A stretch of 64,000 bases of DNA from Symsagittifera roscoffensis (taxonomy: Eukaryota; Xenacoelomorpha; Acoela; Convolutidae): contig NC_087066.1 in NCBI RefSeq assembly GCF_963678635.1, positions 9,055,116 to 9,119,115 on the forward strand. Direction: 5' to 3'. Of the stretch, positions 23,216 through 35,600 are shown in pieces (position 1 is the stretch's first letter; every line of letters starts with the position of its first letter). The translations under genes and the position numbers were made by a program. The notes under the pieces are model-generated. The model worked only from the letters and a program-made list of their open reading frames with translations, did not search any database and had not been told where the DNA came from.

Positions 23216-26200
23216 TAAAAAATTTCCTCGAACCGGGGTGGGTGGAACCAGTTCCAAACAAGTACTTATTTTTTATCAAGATATTTATTAATGAATATCT
23301 TTAGACCTAACCAATAACAATCCATTAAAAAAACGTACGACAAATTTTAAAGCCAAAACTATACTTATTTTCAGCCAGAGGAAACATTAAATGTGATGAA
23401 ATGTAGTGAAATCTCTCCTCTAACCTCGAAAGGATTCCAGTACATATTAGATCTATTGAGACTGGGAAATGCAAGAGTAGGATTACAATTGGTATTAGAC
23501 TAAGAAGTTGCACGCGTCTATCCGGCCAATAAAAATAGCGGGTCGAACAGACGGTTTACTTTATCTGAAATTTTTCTAAGAGAAGGCCGCTCCAGATCTA
23601 AACTCATCTGATGCGACCAGCAAGTCTCGAGCGGACCCAATAACTACTTAGATTTAGTAAAAACCGAGGGCAAATCAAAACAATTCAAATCAAAACAAAA
23701 AAAAGAAATAACTTGATTCCCATTACAAAAAAAAACTTATAACAAAAACCTGCATCGCAAAACGAAAAAGCAGCAAACGACGACAAGAATCGAAACCTAT
23801 TTGTGCAGTAGTTATTACTAATTGTCATCTGAGCTGCATTAAATAGAGCCTTAAAGCGCTCTATTTTGAATCAATTAGAATAACTATTTATACAGTTTGA
23901 TTAAAACTTCGACAAAAACGTTTAACCATTTTTGAACTTCAAAATAATTTTTGAGGATCGGCATCTTTCCTGTCTTCTATTACCTAGTACAAATTAATTT
24001 TAAACAATTAACCGAATGAAAACAAGGTCATCAGAATTTTCTTGAATCCTTAACCATTTAAAACTTTCAAGTTTATCTAAATCATTTAATCGTCAAGGCT
24101 TTTCCTCGCTTTAAAATTTGATTCCTGAAATTAATTAACTAAATCAGATCATGAAGGTTACCTATTGGATCTTCAAACTTCAATATTAAACTTATGTTTA
24201 AAACTTTATACTTTATTTCTTTCTTAAGCTTGGTTTATCAATTTTTTTCCTGGATCTTTCATACTATAATTTCTAAATCAAACCATCTCTTGAATTTGAG
24301 ATTCTAACGATCTCAAAAGTCGATTCACTTTCCATTCCTTTCAAACGACACACCACTAACTGAATTTTTGTCTCAAAATTTCACCATTCAAAAAAAGCTG
24401 AACAATCGATTGATTTACTACTCTTCAAACCTCGATCCCATGTCGATATCTATTCGAGAAAGATCAACCTACCTAAAAAAAGAAAAAGCAACATACGTTT
24501 AAGAGCAGTAGAACATCATTCTATCAAACTGATATACTATTTACTTTTTTCCACCAAAAAACGACCCCAGGAGTAGGATAACATTCCTGAAAAGATTCAG
24601 AAATGATATTTTAGGTAGTAGACAACTAACACCAGGATTTTGCATCAATCATTCTAACTTTTATGTCAACTGAAAGTCTAGTTAACAAAAAAACAAATCT
24701 ATTTGAAGACTCCTGATACGGTCTTGTCATAACCTATTTAAGCAATGATAAAAAACTAATAAAAGAAAAAGACATTTTGTGTACAAGCAAAAACAATTTC
24801 TAGGAATCTTTTTTCTAAAAAAAAAACGAAATGCAACTTCAGAATCTGACCCAAAACCATACTTAGTCTTGAAATCTTGAAAACCTCCAAAATCAAATAA
24901 AATATCAAAACAGACAACTCAACAAACCGATTATTTTTTCAACAAAACGATTCTTTCCCGGTTCAAAAGCAACAACAGCATCCTCAACAAAAATTGAACG
25001 AAGATTAAAATTTTATAATACGAAACCGGTAAGAACGCACACTTGGAACAATTCTATCAAAATAATGAAATTTTCATTTTAACAGTAATACCACATAAAA
25101 AATGATTCAATATGACAATAATTTCGAGGATAACCTTATTCCAACATTGGTCATACATCCCGACAGTGACCTATCATAAGGACACGTACAATTCTGTCAC
25201 CATCTTATCAAAGATCAATTTTGAAAAGGCAAACGACTATGACATCAACAGTTTCCAGAAGTCTAAAAAAATGCAAAGCTTAGATCATTATATACCTAGT
25301 ATATGCAACGTAACTTCCTAATAGGGTATATTCACAATTGAAATCCTACCAGCACTTTCAGATTACCCAACATCATCACATAGAATTCAAACAGATGAGG
25401 TAAAATTAAGTCTTTAAATAGCTTTTGCAGAACAAATCAAAAAGATAAAAAATTGAAACTAAACAAGGGCAAAATCATTATTTACAAATGATGCTTTTCA
25501 ATCATTTGCACCTATATCTCCATCCTAGATACAGACGAAACATTTATTGTAACATCACCGCCAACATCACGGCATAAAACAGTCAAACCAAAAATTATTC
25601 TAGTCTCACGACTTTTACATGCAAATTGCGAAAACTCACTGATATAGAGGTCTCACAAAAAAAGGTCAATTTTCAATAAAGGTTCGCAGGGTTAATCATA
25701 ATAGTTTTGTTCAAAACAAAATGAAGCTTATAAAACAATCTAGGAAAGAAAACTGTACAGAAACTGCAACGAAGACACAGTTTTGCAGATGAAACAGTTT
25801 ATGTTTGGTTCCAAGATTGGTATCAAAAATTGTTCTTTAACATACCAAAAGATATCTCAAGTTTAGCAATTCAATCAGTTTCAGCCTTTAAAATTTATTG
25901 GGAGTTTTTTCATAAACAACGGATAGAGCACCAATGAACTGCAATACGAAGTCTCAAAATCGAACCGCTAAAAAAAATTTAAAATCAACATTTATGCATA
26001 CACAAAAAAATCTAAATGGAATTCCAACGCCAAGTCAACGAAGTTTTCAAACGCTCTTGAAACTCACTAAAAAAGAAATAGTTACAACAAAACCAGTAAC
26101 AGCACCACAAAGTAACTCAGCTATTCATCAATTTATCACAACCACACAAAAAAGAATAGCATTCCGTTTTCACAGACGAAGCTGCAATCAACTGATAAAC

Positions 26201-28300
26201 CAAGTGATTAACCCAAATACCCCCGAATGGATTATCAACAAAACACAACATTTACTGAAAAACGCTCACAAGTAAAATAAAAAAACCGAACTTTTTTTGG
26301 CGAAACCTAAATGTGTTTTTTTTTTCAAATGAAAACATTAGTCAACCCATAGCAAACCTAAACAATCACAATATCTCGAATATAATCATAACCACCTGTA
26401 TAACAACCACCTGAGAGTACAAACGCACAATCAATTAGCTTCCATGACAAAAGGATTTCTAAAGTAGATCACTCTGAAAAACTACCCAAGTTTTGAAGAA
26501 AATAAACAATATGACGTATTCATTGTACAAAATTGAAGAATAATAGAAAAATCGAAGTCATTTCTTAGAAAAATGAAAATAATTTCCATGGAAAACCACA
26601 AAAACAGCAAAATAATTTCAATTAAAAAAAGTCATTGACAAATGATGACAATTCCCAACCAGAAACCTTTGAACCAACCAGAAACTACGAGAAATTGGAA
26701 ATCATTACCTTATTGATAACAACAACACACGAAAATTTTCATAAAGTTTTGATTCAGAAAAAAATGAACAACAATAAAGATTTTTCAGAAATGAAATCCG
26801 CAAACAACCGAAAATAACACATGAGCAACTCGCTACAAGAAAAGAAACACGGGTGCACAAAGCACGTTTTTTTAAAATACACGGTTCAAATTACAAGAAC
26901 GGTGGAATTATTATCGATGACTTTACCACAACGACTAAGAAAAAAAACAAATAAAGAAAAAAGCATCACATGCCTAAACATCAGGGAACCAGATATGGAT
27001 TTGGAAAAATTGTACAATTCTGGAACAAGCAGAAATCATAACGAAACAAGAAAAAAAAATGGAAAAAATACAACAGCAGTATAAATCAACTCAACCGCCA
27101 AAACACAAAGATCCGAAAAACTATTTTATCGATAATTGAAAAAAGACCGAAGCTTACCGAAGAATATTTTTTCAAAGTAACAAAAATCCACAAAAACCAC
27201 ATTCAGCCAATTATAAATGCCGTAGAACACAATCTGACGATCGGACAATCTGACAATCTAAAAATAAAAACAATTTTGAGAGAGATCTTTCGATCAAACC
27301 TTTTTTTTTGTAGAATACACAAACTTGATACAACCGTTCCAGTAGCCGCAACAGTCAATAAAGAAGCAAATATTCAAGTTCAAATTCAAATATAATTATT
27401 TATTCTAACTATAGTTTTAATCAATCTTACATCAAAATAAAAATTACTCTAACGGCCATTTGAGAAGTTTTTCAAGCAACCGCAATAAAAATTATTCATT
27501 AGACCAATTCCAAGAGTTATTCCAGAAAATTTTTTAACAATCAGTACAACAATTAATGATCACAAGAAAATAGAAGAAGAAGCATTAGCTGTTAAAATTG
27601 AGCATAAAGAAACCTTAATCACCACATAAAATCACCATATTATCACCTTAATTATATCACATAATATCACTTCCCTTAAGACTCATTACATATCACATTA
27701 CATCCCAAAGAGAAAAAGCTCGGAGTGTTGGCAAATTCCTGAAATCACTCTATAGTTTGCAAGCTGCTGTAAAAAAAGATTTATCCCTCAAAAGCGTAAT
27801 TGAAGAACCAAAGTAAAATTGCAAACAATTTACAAAACACTATATTCTTAATCAACTTTCCAAACTTCAAAATAACCACCGGAACAACAAATTTTGTTAA
27901 ATATGTTTGTCTTACAACTTTCACAGAAAAGTCAACAAAAATTCCCACAAGTAGCAGTGTTACTGTTTAATTCCGTATTGTCATCACCACACGAATTTTT
28001 AATGTCGAGAAACAAATCATCACTACTTCTTCCACAAAAACCAGAGGCAGTTTCCAAAAAACCTTGCGCAAGTAAAATATTCACACACTTACAAAACAAA
28101 GTGAATAGACTCTTGGACACACTCGGAAAAAAGTTATCTCCCCTGTAAACAAAAAGCAACAACCAAAAGGTATCACAATTATCAACCTTGTAATCAATTC
28201 AACAGAAGGCGAATCCTTAAAAACAGTACACGACGCAACACACTTCAATTCTTCTTAGATGAAAAAAAAATTCAACTGCCCATTAGAACCAAAACAATAA
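23216..28300 (+). other. A/C-rich region, decayed retroelement body
   Basis: From about 23.5 kb to 32.7 kb the + strand is strongly rich in A and C and poor in G, unlike both flanks. Within this part only short frames survive. 25934-26275 encodes a basic T/Q/N-rich 113-residue peptide and 26821-27084 an 87-residue basic peptide. Given the reverse transcriptase that follows at 28.3 kb, these may be remnants of Gag and the N-terminal Pol region. No zinc knuckle or protease motif is seen. Confidence 0.35.
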
Positions 28301-28314
28301 AAACTACAAAATTT

Positions 28315-28935
28315 GTGCGACAATACTACACTACAGATGATACGAACAGCGCAGGTAAACATGTGCCCTTAGCTGAACAAGCACGCCGCTTAACAAAGTT
28401 CGTCATTGGAAATCAAGGGAACGAATTTAATCTATTATTTTTTGAAACATCCATAAGACCAGCAGGTTTTTCAGCAACTATGAGCAAAATTTTTAGGCAA
28501 AAATCAAAATTGTAATCACCTATCTGGATGAAGTTTCCTTTCAATAACAAACCAAAGCAGAAATGTTCACAGTCTTAGAAAAAGACCACCAATTTTCACA
28601 AACAGGAAACCTGAAACCAGCACCAGATAAATAACCAGGTAAGTTTTAGAACCTGTAATAGGAGGACAAACTACAGCGTTCTCAACCTCAATAATTAACG
28701 CATTTTTAAAATTAAACCCAAATCAAATAAAAGGAGAACCAAAAAACTATTGGAATGGTAAATTTTTTAAGTATATATAATATAAAGTTCAGTAAAATCT
28801 GAGACCCTTCTGACTCATCCTACGCCAACAATATAATTTTAATTGAACAATCGAGCAACAAGAAGGATTTAAAGTTATTAAAAAATTGATTTTTGAACGA
28901 TTTTCGAACACAATCCCAGATCCTAACCGACTATT
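28315..28935 (+). pseudogene. Ty3/gypsy-type reverse transcriptase remnant
   Basis: The palm region of a retroelement reverse transcriptase can be followed across several frame breaks. HVPLAEQARRLTKF and NEFNLLFFE correspond to the strand and PFGL region, and RPAGFSATMSKIF to the NAPxTFQxxM region. After a frame change ITYLDEV lies where YxDD belongs, with the second Asp replaced by Glu. Then come EMFTVLEKDHQF (the helix after YxDD), IGMVNFLSIY (LGMVNYLxxF type) and EQQEGFKVIKKLI (connection to RNase H). At least two in-frame stops and frameshifts make it inactive. Match to the family is from known motif order and is good; the exact clade is not determined. Confidence 0.65.
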
Positions 28936-30032
28936 TTAGGCAATAAAAAATCTCTTTTCACAAAAATCAAACCCAAACTATAGAGTATAACTTTCCACAA
29001 TTTTTAGGAATTTCTCCATTCTCCACATAGTTTTGACGGCAGGAAAAACATTTGTATAAAAAGCTACCCATAGCAGAAAAGCACCACCAGAATTGTTGAA
29101 ACGAGAAACAACAATTGAAATTCTACATAACTTAAATATCTTACCTGCGAATGGTCAAGTTTCACCTCGCAAAAGGTGAACCTTGACCACGTTTAGAAGG
29201 CATGTATACAGTAAGTACGTATTTTGAAATATTTTCATTATAATTTAGAAAGTCAAAATAATCATTATGAAGTTGACCTAACAGGAAATTTTTTTTTTCG
29301 AATCTATCTCATACTCCTCATTGATAAAAAACAGTACTCAAGTTGACAATCACAATCAAACCCCACATAAAAGAAAAACATTTTCACAATTGAAAAATAA
29401 GACCTAATAGACACAATAAGCTTTGAAGGAACATTAGATACAAACAAAAAATATACAAAAATCTGATAACTATTCAATAAATATACAATAAGTTTTCGAT
29501 CTGATAGATCCTATTAATAGAAATAACTTGAAAAATCAAGAATTACATTCGTTTTAATGTACAGTTCAATTAACCATCACACTATTGCAAAAATATTAAA
29601 GCTTAGGCCTTGTTGTCCGACAAATGAAACCTTGGCACAAGTATAAAACTAAACCTGCAAAAGCACAAATCATTGTGTTAGACAACACATCATTAAAAAA
29701 AACAGACATGAATATGTTTCCACTGATATGAATGCTCCTCTCAATCTAGTTTTAGTAGGTTTTCATAACTTACAGTCATCAAATATGAAAACCTTTGTAC
29801 CTTGCAATGCACTCAGTTGAATAAAAGCACATTGCATTGTTTGTCTCCTCACACGTCATTTTTTTGAAATTAAATCAAATAGCCCAAAAACACTCAAAAA
29901 CAAGATTTTAAAGTAAATTTTTTAATCGCCAAATATCATTTGGTACAGAAGGCCCAAAATCACCCTCTTCCAAAGAAATTTCATGTATCTTGGTATATTA
30001 TATGAATTTACACCTGAAGTACTCCTAAAAAT
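28936..30032 (+). other. A/C-rich region after the RT remnant
   Basis: RNase H and integrase would be expected here, but I could not recognise their motifs. A 38-base hairpin lies at 29152-29189. Confidence 0.35.
29152..29189. repeat. Short hairpin
   Basis: TGGTCAAGTTTCACC and GGTGAACCTTGACCA pair at 14 of 15 positions around an 8-base loop. Stable for such an AT-rich context. Function unknown. Confidence 0.75.
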
Positions 30033-30182
30033 AGTTCCACGCTATACTGCCCACTATGCTTAAACACAACTTTACAAACACCGGTAAAAACAAACTCAGT
30101 GTAATTGTCTGGTAATCCGAATTTTGATATCTAGTGTTCGTAAAGTTTTGTGTAAGCATAGTAGGCAGTATTGTGTGGAACT
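30033..30182. repeat. 150-bp inverted repeat (MITE or hairpin)
   Basis: Arms at 30033-30082 and 30135-30182 are reverse complements over about 48 bases with a few mismatches (left arm begins AGTTCCACGCTATACTGCCC). The loop of about 52 bases is unrelated. The size fits a tiny MITE; an inverted-repeat transcript would fold into a long hairpin. Confidence 0.8.
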
Positions 30183-30479
30183 GTTTTTTATAATAACAAA
30201 CAAAAGCCAAAAACTTAGCATGCCGCAAGGACAATTGGAATGGACGAATGCTTAAATCGTTCATTACAAGAACATTTACGATGTGTAATTAACTGAAACT
30301 TTAATAGAAATGTCACTTTAATTTTCACTAATGTCACGACTACGTCAAAAAGATGAGCAACAACGAAACCCAGACTTTCATATAACTTATCAACCAAATA
30401 GTTCAAGCATAACCTAGAAACAATTTAAGTAGCAAGCACACATATAATTTTCGTTTTCGTTACGATGATGATTTTAGCC

Positions 30480-30830
30480 CCCAATGAGAGGCCAAATGGG
30501 ATTCTTTAAGCAATCTTTTTCATACCCTTTCAATCTACAACGCCAATTTTCTGTCAATTTCGTCAATGAACTTCTCTCTTCGCCCCAAACGGTTTTTCAG
30601 TCAAATTTTTTCAATTCATGGCCCAAATCATCCCATATGCACTCTGATGCTTCAATCCAGACAGGTTTTAATATACAAGAGTTTTCAAAAATTCCTATAG
30701 TATATGCTCCCAACAGACTTATTGACCCAGAGCCAAGCCCTACTACTAGCTTTGAACAATCAATTTTTACCCCTATGACTTCCTCAAACGCAGAAATCAG
30801 CTTTTCATCCAATTTCAGTTCGTCACATAC
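30480..30830 (-). pseudogene. Unknown minus-strand protein remnant
   Basis: The minus strand reads a protein-like sequence from about 30830: a charged start (KKASVCDELKLDEK), FEEVIGVKIDCSKLVVGLGS, then ECIWDDLGHELKKFD and a TGA. In the same frame it continues with KTVWGEERSSL and ends NPIWPLIGG before TAA at about 30480. The TGA is one C-to-T change from CGA. Another minus frame upstream (30830-30920) also looks coding, suggesting a frameshift. A 152-residue plus-strand frame (30484-30942) covers the same bases but its S/F/N-rich composition looks like a shadow. No family recognised. Confidence 0.35.
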
Positions 30831-31228
30831 CGAAGCTTTTTTCCGATCTTTTCACCACTATCTAGCACTTTTAACGTCACCCAAGGCCCTATCACTGATG
30901 ACCAACTTCAACTTAACTTTGATTATTTCACACCAACAGTAAATCTACAAAACTAATCAACCACTTACAAAGAACGAATTAACCCACTCCACTCGCTTCA
31001 CATTCACAAACATCCACATCATCCATTCGCAACACCCCCCTGCACAACTTATGCTCATAAAAAATATCCAACAAACCAAGCAAGACTTTTAGTCCATCTA
31101 CCTTCACCATCGCTACTTTTTTCGCACAAACCGTTCTTTAACACTGACACATACGAATTCCTACTTTTCAACCCTCCACTTTTTCTCCAATTTTGCTATA
31201 ACTAGAACGAGCCTCAGAGTCAATGAGA

Positions 31229-31530
31229 ACCTTACGTTAACGAGCACTCACGAATCCCAGATTTTCCTGGGTTTTTTCTTTATAAGTTTGCTAATCCGCT
31301 CCGTATACCAGTCCGTAATTCCGAAGATGACGAACTATACAAAACAGAATTACACAATTTCACTTACGCTATACACTTGAAAGGTTTTACTGACATTGTA
31401 TTGTCGCACATTGGATCGCAATCGTTCTCGAAAATTAACCGATTCACAATAGCTTATTATGACCACACTGTCAACAGTTACATAAAAGACTCCCTTTATA
31501 GCACTAAACGCGATATAAAGTCCTATTTAT
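31229..31530 (+). pseudogene. Protein-like frame lacking a start
   Basis: An open frame of about 100 codons without ATG reads SRIPDFPGFFLYKFANP, VRNSEDDELYKTELHNF and NRFTIAYYDHTVNSYIKDSL before a TGA. A diverged second copy of its C-terminal part lies at 31960-32040 (IAHYDHTV, then YMKDLPYHTK), so the sequence was duplicated. Function unknown; possibly part of the decayed retroelement. Confidence 0.35.
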
Positions 31531-32689
31531 GAGATAAAGTTTTCATGAAAAGTGACAATTTTTTGGGTTGTCTTAGCAATATCAAAAAACCCGCACCTAG
31601 AAACCTCCGAAACTAGCATCCCAGAAATAGCAACACGCTCGAGTTTTTACTTGTTAGCATCCAATTTTTCCCTTCGATAACCATGAATTCAGCTACGATA
31701 ACCATGAATCCCAAGCCAACAAGGTTGTTTTGGTGACGAATAAAGACTAATTCCCACAATTCGTTGGTTTTGTTTCTACTACTTCGCTAATACCCACACT
31801 GTACCACTTTGCGAATGAGGCAATGACAATTTATATATAACAGCTCTTCAACCGCTCACCATTGACATACAACAAGAAAAGCTTACTAACATCGACCATT
31901 CATAAGTCCTTAGCTATTTCATCGAATATTTCCAACCTCAGTGTCCAACCACACAGTCCAACCACTACCACATCGCACATTATGACCACACTGTCATCTG
32001 ATACATGAAAGATTTGCCATACCACACCAAATCTGCAGTAAACTCACGATTCTAGAAAAACATTTCTCAAAAATGGTACTAGCATTCACATTACTAGCAT
32101 AATTTTTGATCAAGTCATAGAGCATGCACTTAAAAACACCAAAAAATGAAAATCATAATTTCAAGTTCTTAGAGATTGTTTTGATTTTTTAACTATCCCC
32201 TCATTTTTCCATCTAAAGGTTGCGATATCAACTGCCCACAGGATTTAATGTTGAAAATGAAGTTAACCCACACGCACACTCATTATCGATTCATTAAGAG
32301 AATCATTCTACAAAAGTCAGCTTTACGAAACCCACACCACAAAAACAAGTTTATAAATTCTAAGTACACGTCACCATTTAAGTAAATCTTCATTTTTTAC
32401 ATGAAAAGTACAAATCTGGACAGCATCCTCCGCAACTACATTTAGGTCCAACAAATGTATTTATTTTTACTCCCTACTAGTACATTTCAAGTCTCCCGCC
32501 GCGTTATCATCCCAGCCGAATATTTTCAGCCTGTTAAAATCACACTTTTTTGAAATATACCACGGCACGAACGAAAATTACTAATAAACTCTTTGACCTA
32601 AAACAAAAACTCAATACAACAAAAGATCAAAAAACACTTGAGTTTCTTTGATCACTTCTGCGCTATTAAAACCTAATAAGCACGTTACC
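31531..32689. other. A/C-rich stretch before the array
   Basis: Apart from the diverged repeat of the previous frame near 31960-32040, I see no gene or structured element here. Confidence 0.35.
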
Positions 32690-35600
32690 AAAAAATTTGA
32701 TTACACTCACCCACAATTTTGCCGAATCAAAATGTATTTAGGAATGCATTTGCTATTTATTAACCAAATGGAAATAATCAGTCACCATTTTATACTAATG
32801 TAGAACACCAAATTTCTTCCAAAATCTATCAATAATCTAAAAAAACCAAGTTAAAACTTAGAAAATGTTTTATCAATCTTTTCAATATAAATGCTATCCG
32901 ATCGAAGTAGTTTCTAAACGTATGAAAAATGATATACCTAACTTAATTTGTTAAAAGTACTTACTTAATAAGGTAATGTAGTAACCTTAAAAAATTTTAT
33001 ACGTGTTATAAAGTAAAGATAAAACTACGCTTGATTTCCTCAAAAAACTTGTAAAATTTCTCCATCTTCTTTCGTAGTGTATTTGGTGGTTTTTTTGGTG
33101 ATGCATATGGAAATCAAAAACCTTGGATTGAACTAGTTAGTTGGAAAGCCCATTCTTAGTAAAAACAAAAATTAAAAGAAATTGAAATTTTTTTATCAGT
33201 TATAAATTTGAAGACAAGGAAAAGAAAAAATAATAAGACCAAACAAGGCGTTTCAAGTTGACTAGTTTAAGCTGTGCCACATTTTGATTAAGAGACAATG
33301 AAAAACAGTACGAAAACTCAGCGTTTCAATTAATTCGAGCAGTTTTGTTTCTTTTTGACGCACGTTGTCAATTTTTTTTACCTTCACCCACCAATTTTAT
33401 CGAATCAAAATGTATCTAAGAATGCTAAAATGTATCAAATTGTATAAATTTCCAAAAATCAACTTAAAAGTTAGAAACTGTTTTATCAATCTTTTCAATA
33501 AAAAAGCTATCCGATCGAAGTAGTTTCTAAATGTATGGAAAATGACTTAGCTAACCTTATTTGTTAAGTTTACTAACCTAATAAAGCAATGTACTAACTT
33601 GAAAAAACTTTAAACGAGTTATAAAGTAGAGAAAAAACTACGTTTGTTTTCCTAAAAAATTTGTAAAACTTCTCCAACTTCTTTTATAGTTTACTTGGTG
33701 GTTTTTCGATGATGCGTATGGAAATCAAATACATTGGATTGAACAAGTTAGTTAGAAAGCCCATTCTCAGTAAAAACAAAAATTAAAAATATGGAAAACA
33801 TTTTGTCAGTTATAAGTTTGAAGACAAGGAAAAGAAAAAATCATAAGACCAAACAAGGCGTTTCAAGTTGACTAGTTTATGTTGTGCCAAGTTTTTATAA
33901 AGAGACAATGAAAGACAATACAAAAACTCAGAGTTTCATTTGATTCGCGCAGTTTTGGTTCTTTTTGAAGCAAGTTGTCAAAAAATTTTTTACCTTGACA
34001 CACCATTTTGCCGACTCAAAATGTATCTAAGATTGCCAAAATGTATCAAATTGTATCATTATTTTCCAAAAATCAAGTGAAAATTTAGAACCTGTTTTAT
34101 CAATCTTTTCAATAAAAATGCTATCCGATCGAAGTAGTTTCTAAACGTATGAAAAATGATTTAGCTAACCCAAGTTGTTAAGTTTACTAACTTAATACAG
34201 CAATGTAGTAATTAAAAAATTTTTATACGAGTTATAAAGTAGAGAAAAAACTACGCTTGTTTTCCTCAAAAAATTTGTAAAGCTTCTCCAACTTCTTTTA
34301 TAGTTTACTTGGTGGTTTTTCGATGATGCGTATGGAAACCAAAAACATTGGATTGAACTAGTTAGTTGGAAAGCCCATTCTTAGTAAAAAACAAAAATTA
34401 AAAATATTGAAAAAGTTTTATCAAATATAAGTTCAAGACAAGGAAACGAAAAAATAGTAAGTCCAAACAAGGCGTTTCAAGTTGACTAGTTTATGCTGTG
34501 CCAAGTTTTTATTAAGAGATAATGAAAGACAGTACAAAAACTCAGCGTTTCATTTGATTCGAGCAGTTTTGTTTCTTTTTGACGCAAGTTGTCAAAAAAT
34601 TTTTTAACCTTCACCCACCAATTTGTCGAATCAAAATGTATCTAAGAATGCCAAAATGTATCAAATTGTATCAATATTTTCCAAAAATCAAGTGAAAAGT
34701 TAGAAACTGTTTTATCAATCTTTTCAATAAAAATGCTATCCGATCGAAGTAGTTTCTAAACATATGTAAAAAGATTTAGTTAACCTAATTTGTTAAATTT
34801 ACTAACTTAAAAAAGCAATGTAGTAACTTAAAAAATTTTTATACGAGCTTTAAAGTAGAGAAAAAACTACGCTGGTTTTCCTCAAAAAATTTGTAAAACC
34901 TTTACAACTTCTTTTATAGTTTACTTGGTGGTTTTTCGATGATGCGTATGGAAATCAAATACATTGGATTGAACTAGTTAGTTGGAAAGCCCATTCTTAG
35001 TTAAAATAAAAAATTAAAAATATTGAAAATGTTTTATCAGTTATAAATTTGAAGACAAGGAAAAGAAAAAATCATAAGACCAAAAAAGGCGTTTCAAGTT
35101 GACCAGTTTATGTTGTGCCAAGTTTTTGTTAAGAGACAATGAAAGACAGTACGAAAACTCAGCGTTCAATTTGAGTCGAGCAGTTTTGTTTCTTTTTGAC
35201 GCAAGTTGTCAAAAAATTTTTTAACCTTCACCCACCAATTTGTCGAATCGAAATATATCTAAGAATGCCAAAATGTATCAAATTGTATCAATATTTTCCA
35301 AAAATCAAGTGAAAACTAGAAACTGTTTTATCAATCTTGCAATAAAAATGCTATCCGATCGAAGTAGATTCTAAACGTATGTAAAAAGATTTAGTTAACC
35401 TAATTTGTTAAGTTTACTAACTTAATAAAGCAAGGTAGTAACTTAAAAAAATTTTATACGAGTTTTAAAGTAGAGAAAAAACTACGCTGGTTTTCCTCAA
35501 AAAATTTGTAAAACCTCTACAACTTCTTTTATAGTTTACTTGGTGGTTTTTCGATGATGCGTATGGAAATCAAATACAATTGGATTGAACTAGTTAGTTG

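Noticed and set aside
30484-30942. 152-codon plus-strand frame
   Set aside because: S/F/N-rich composition and no motif; the minus strand over the same bases is more protein-like, so this is probably a shadow.
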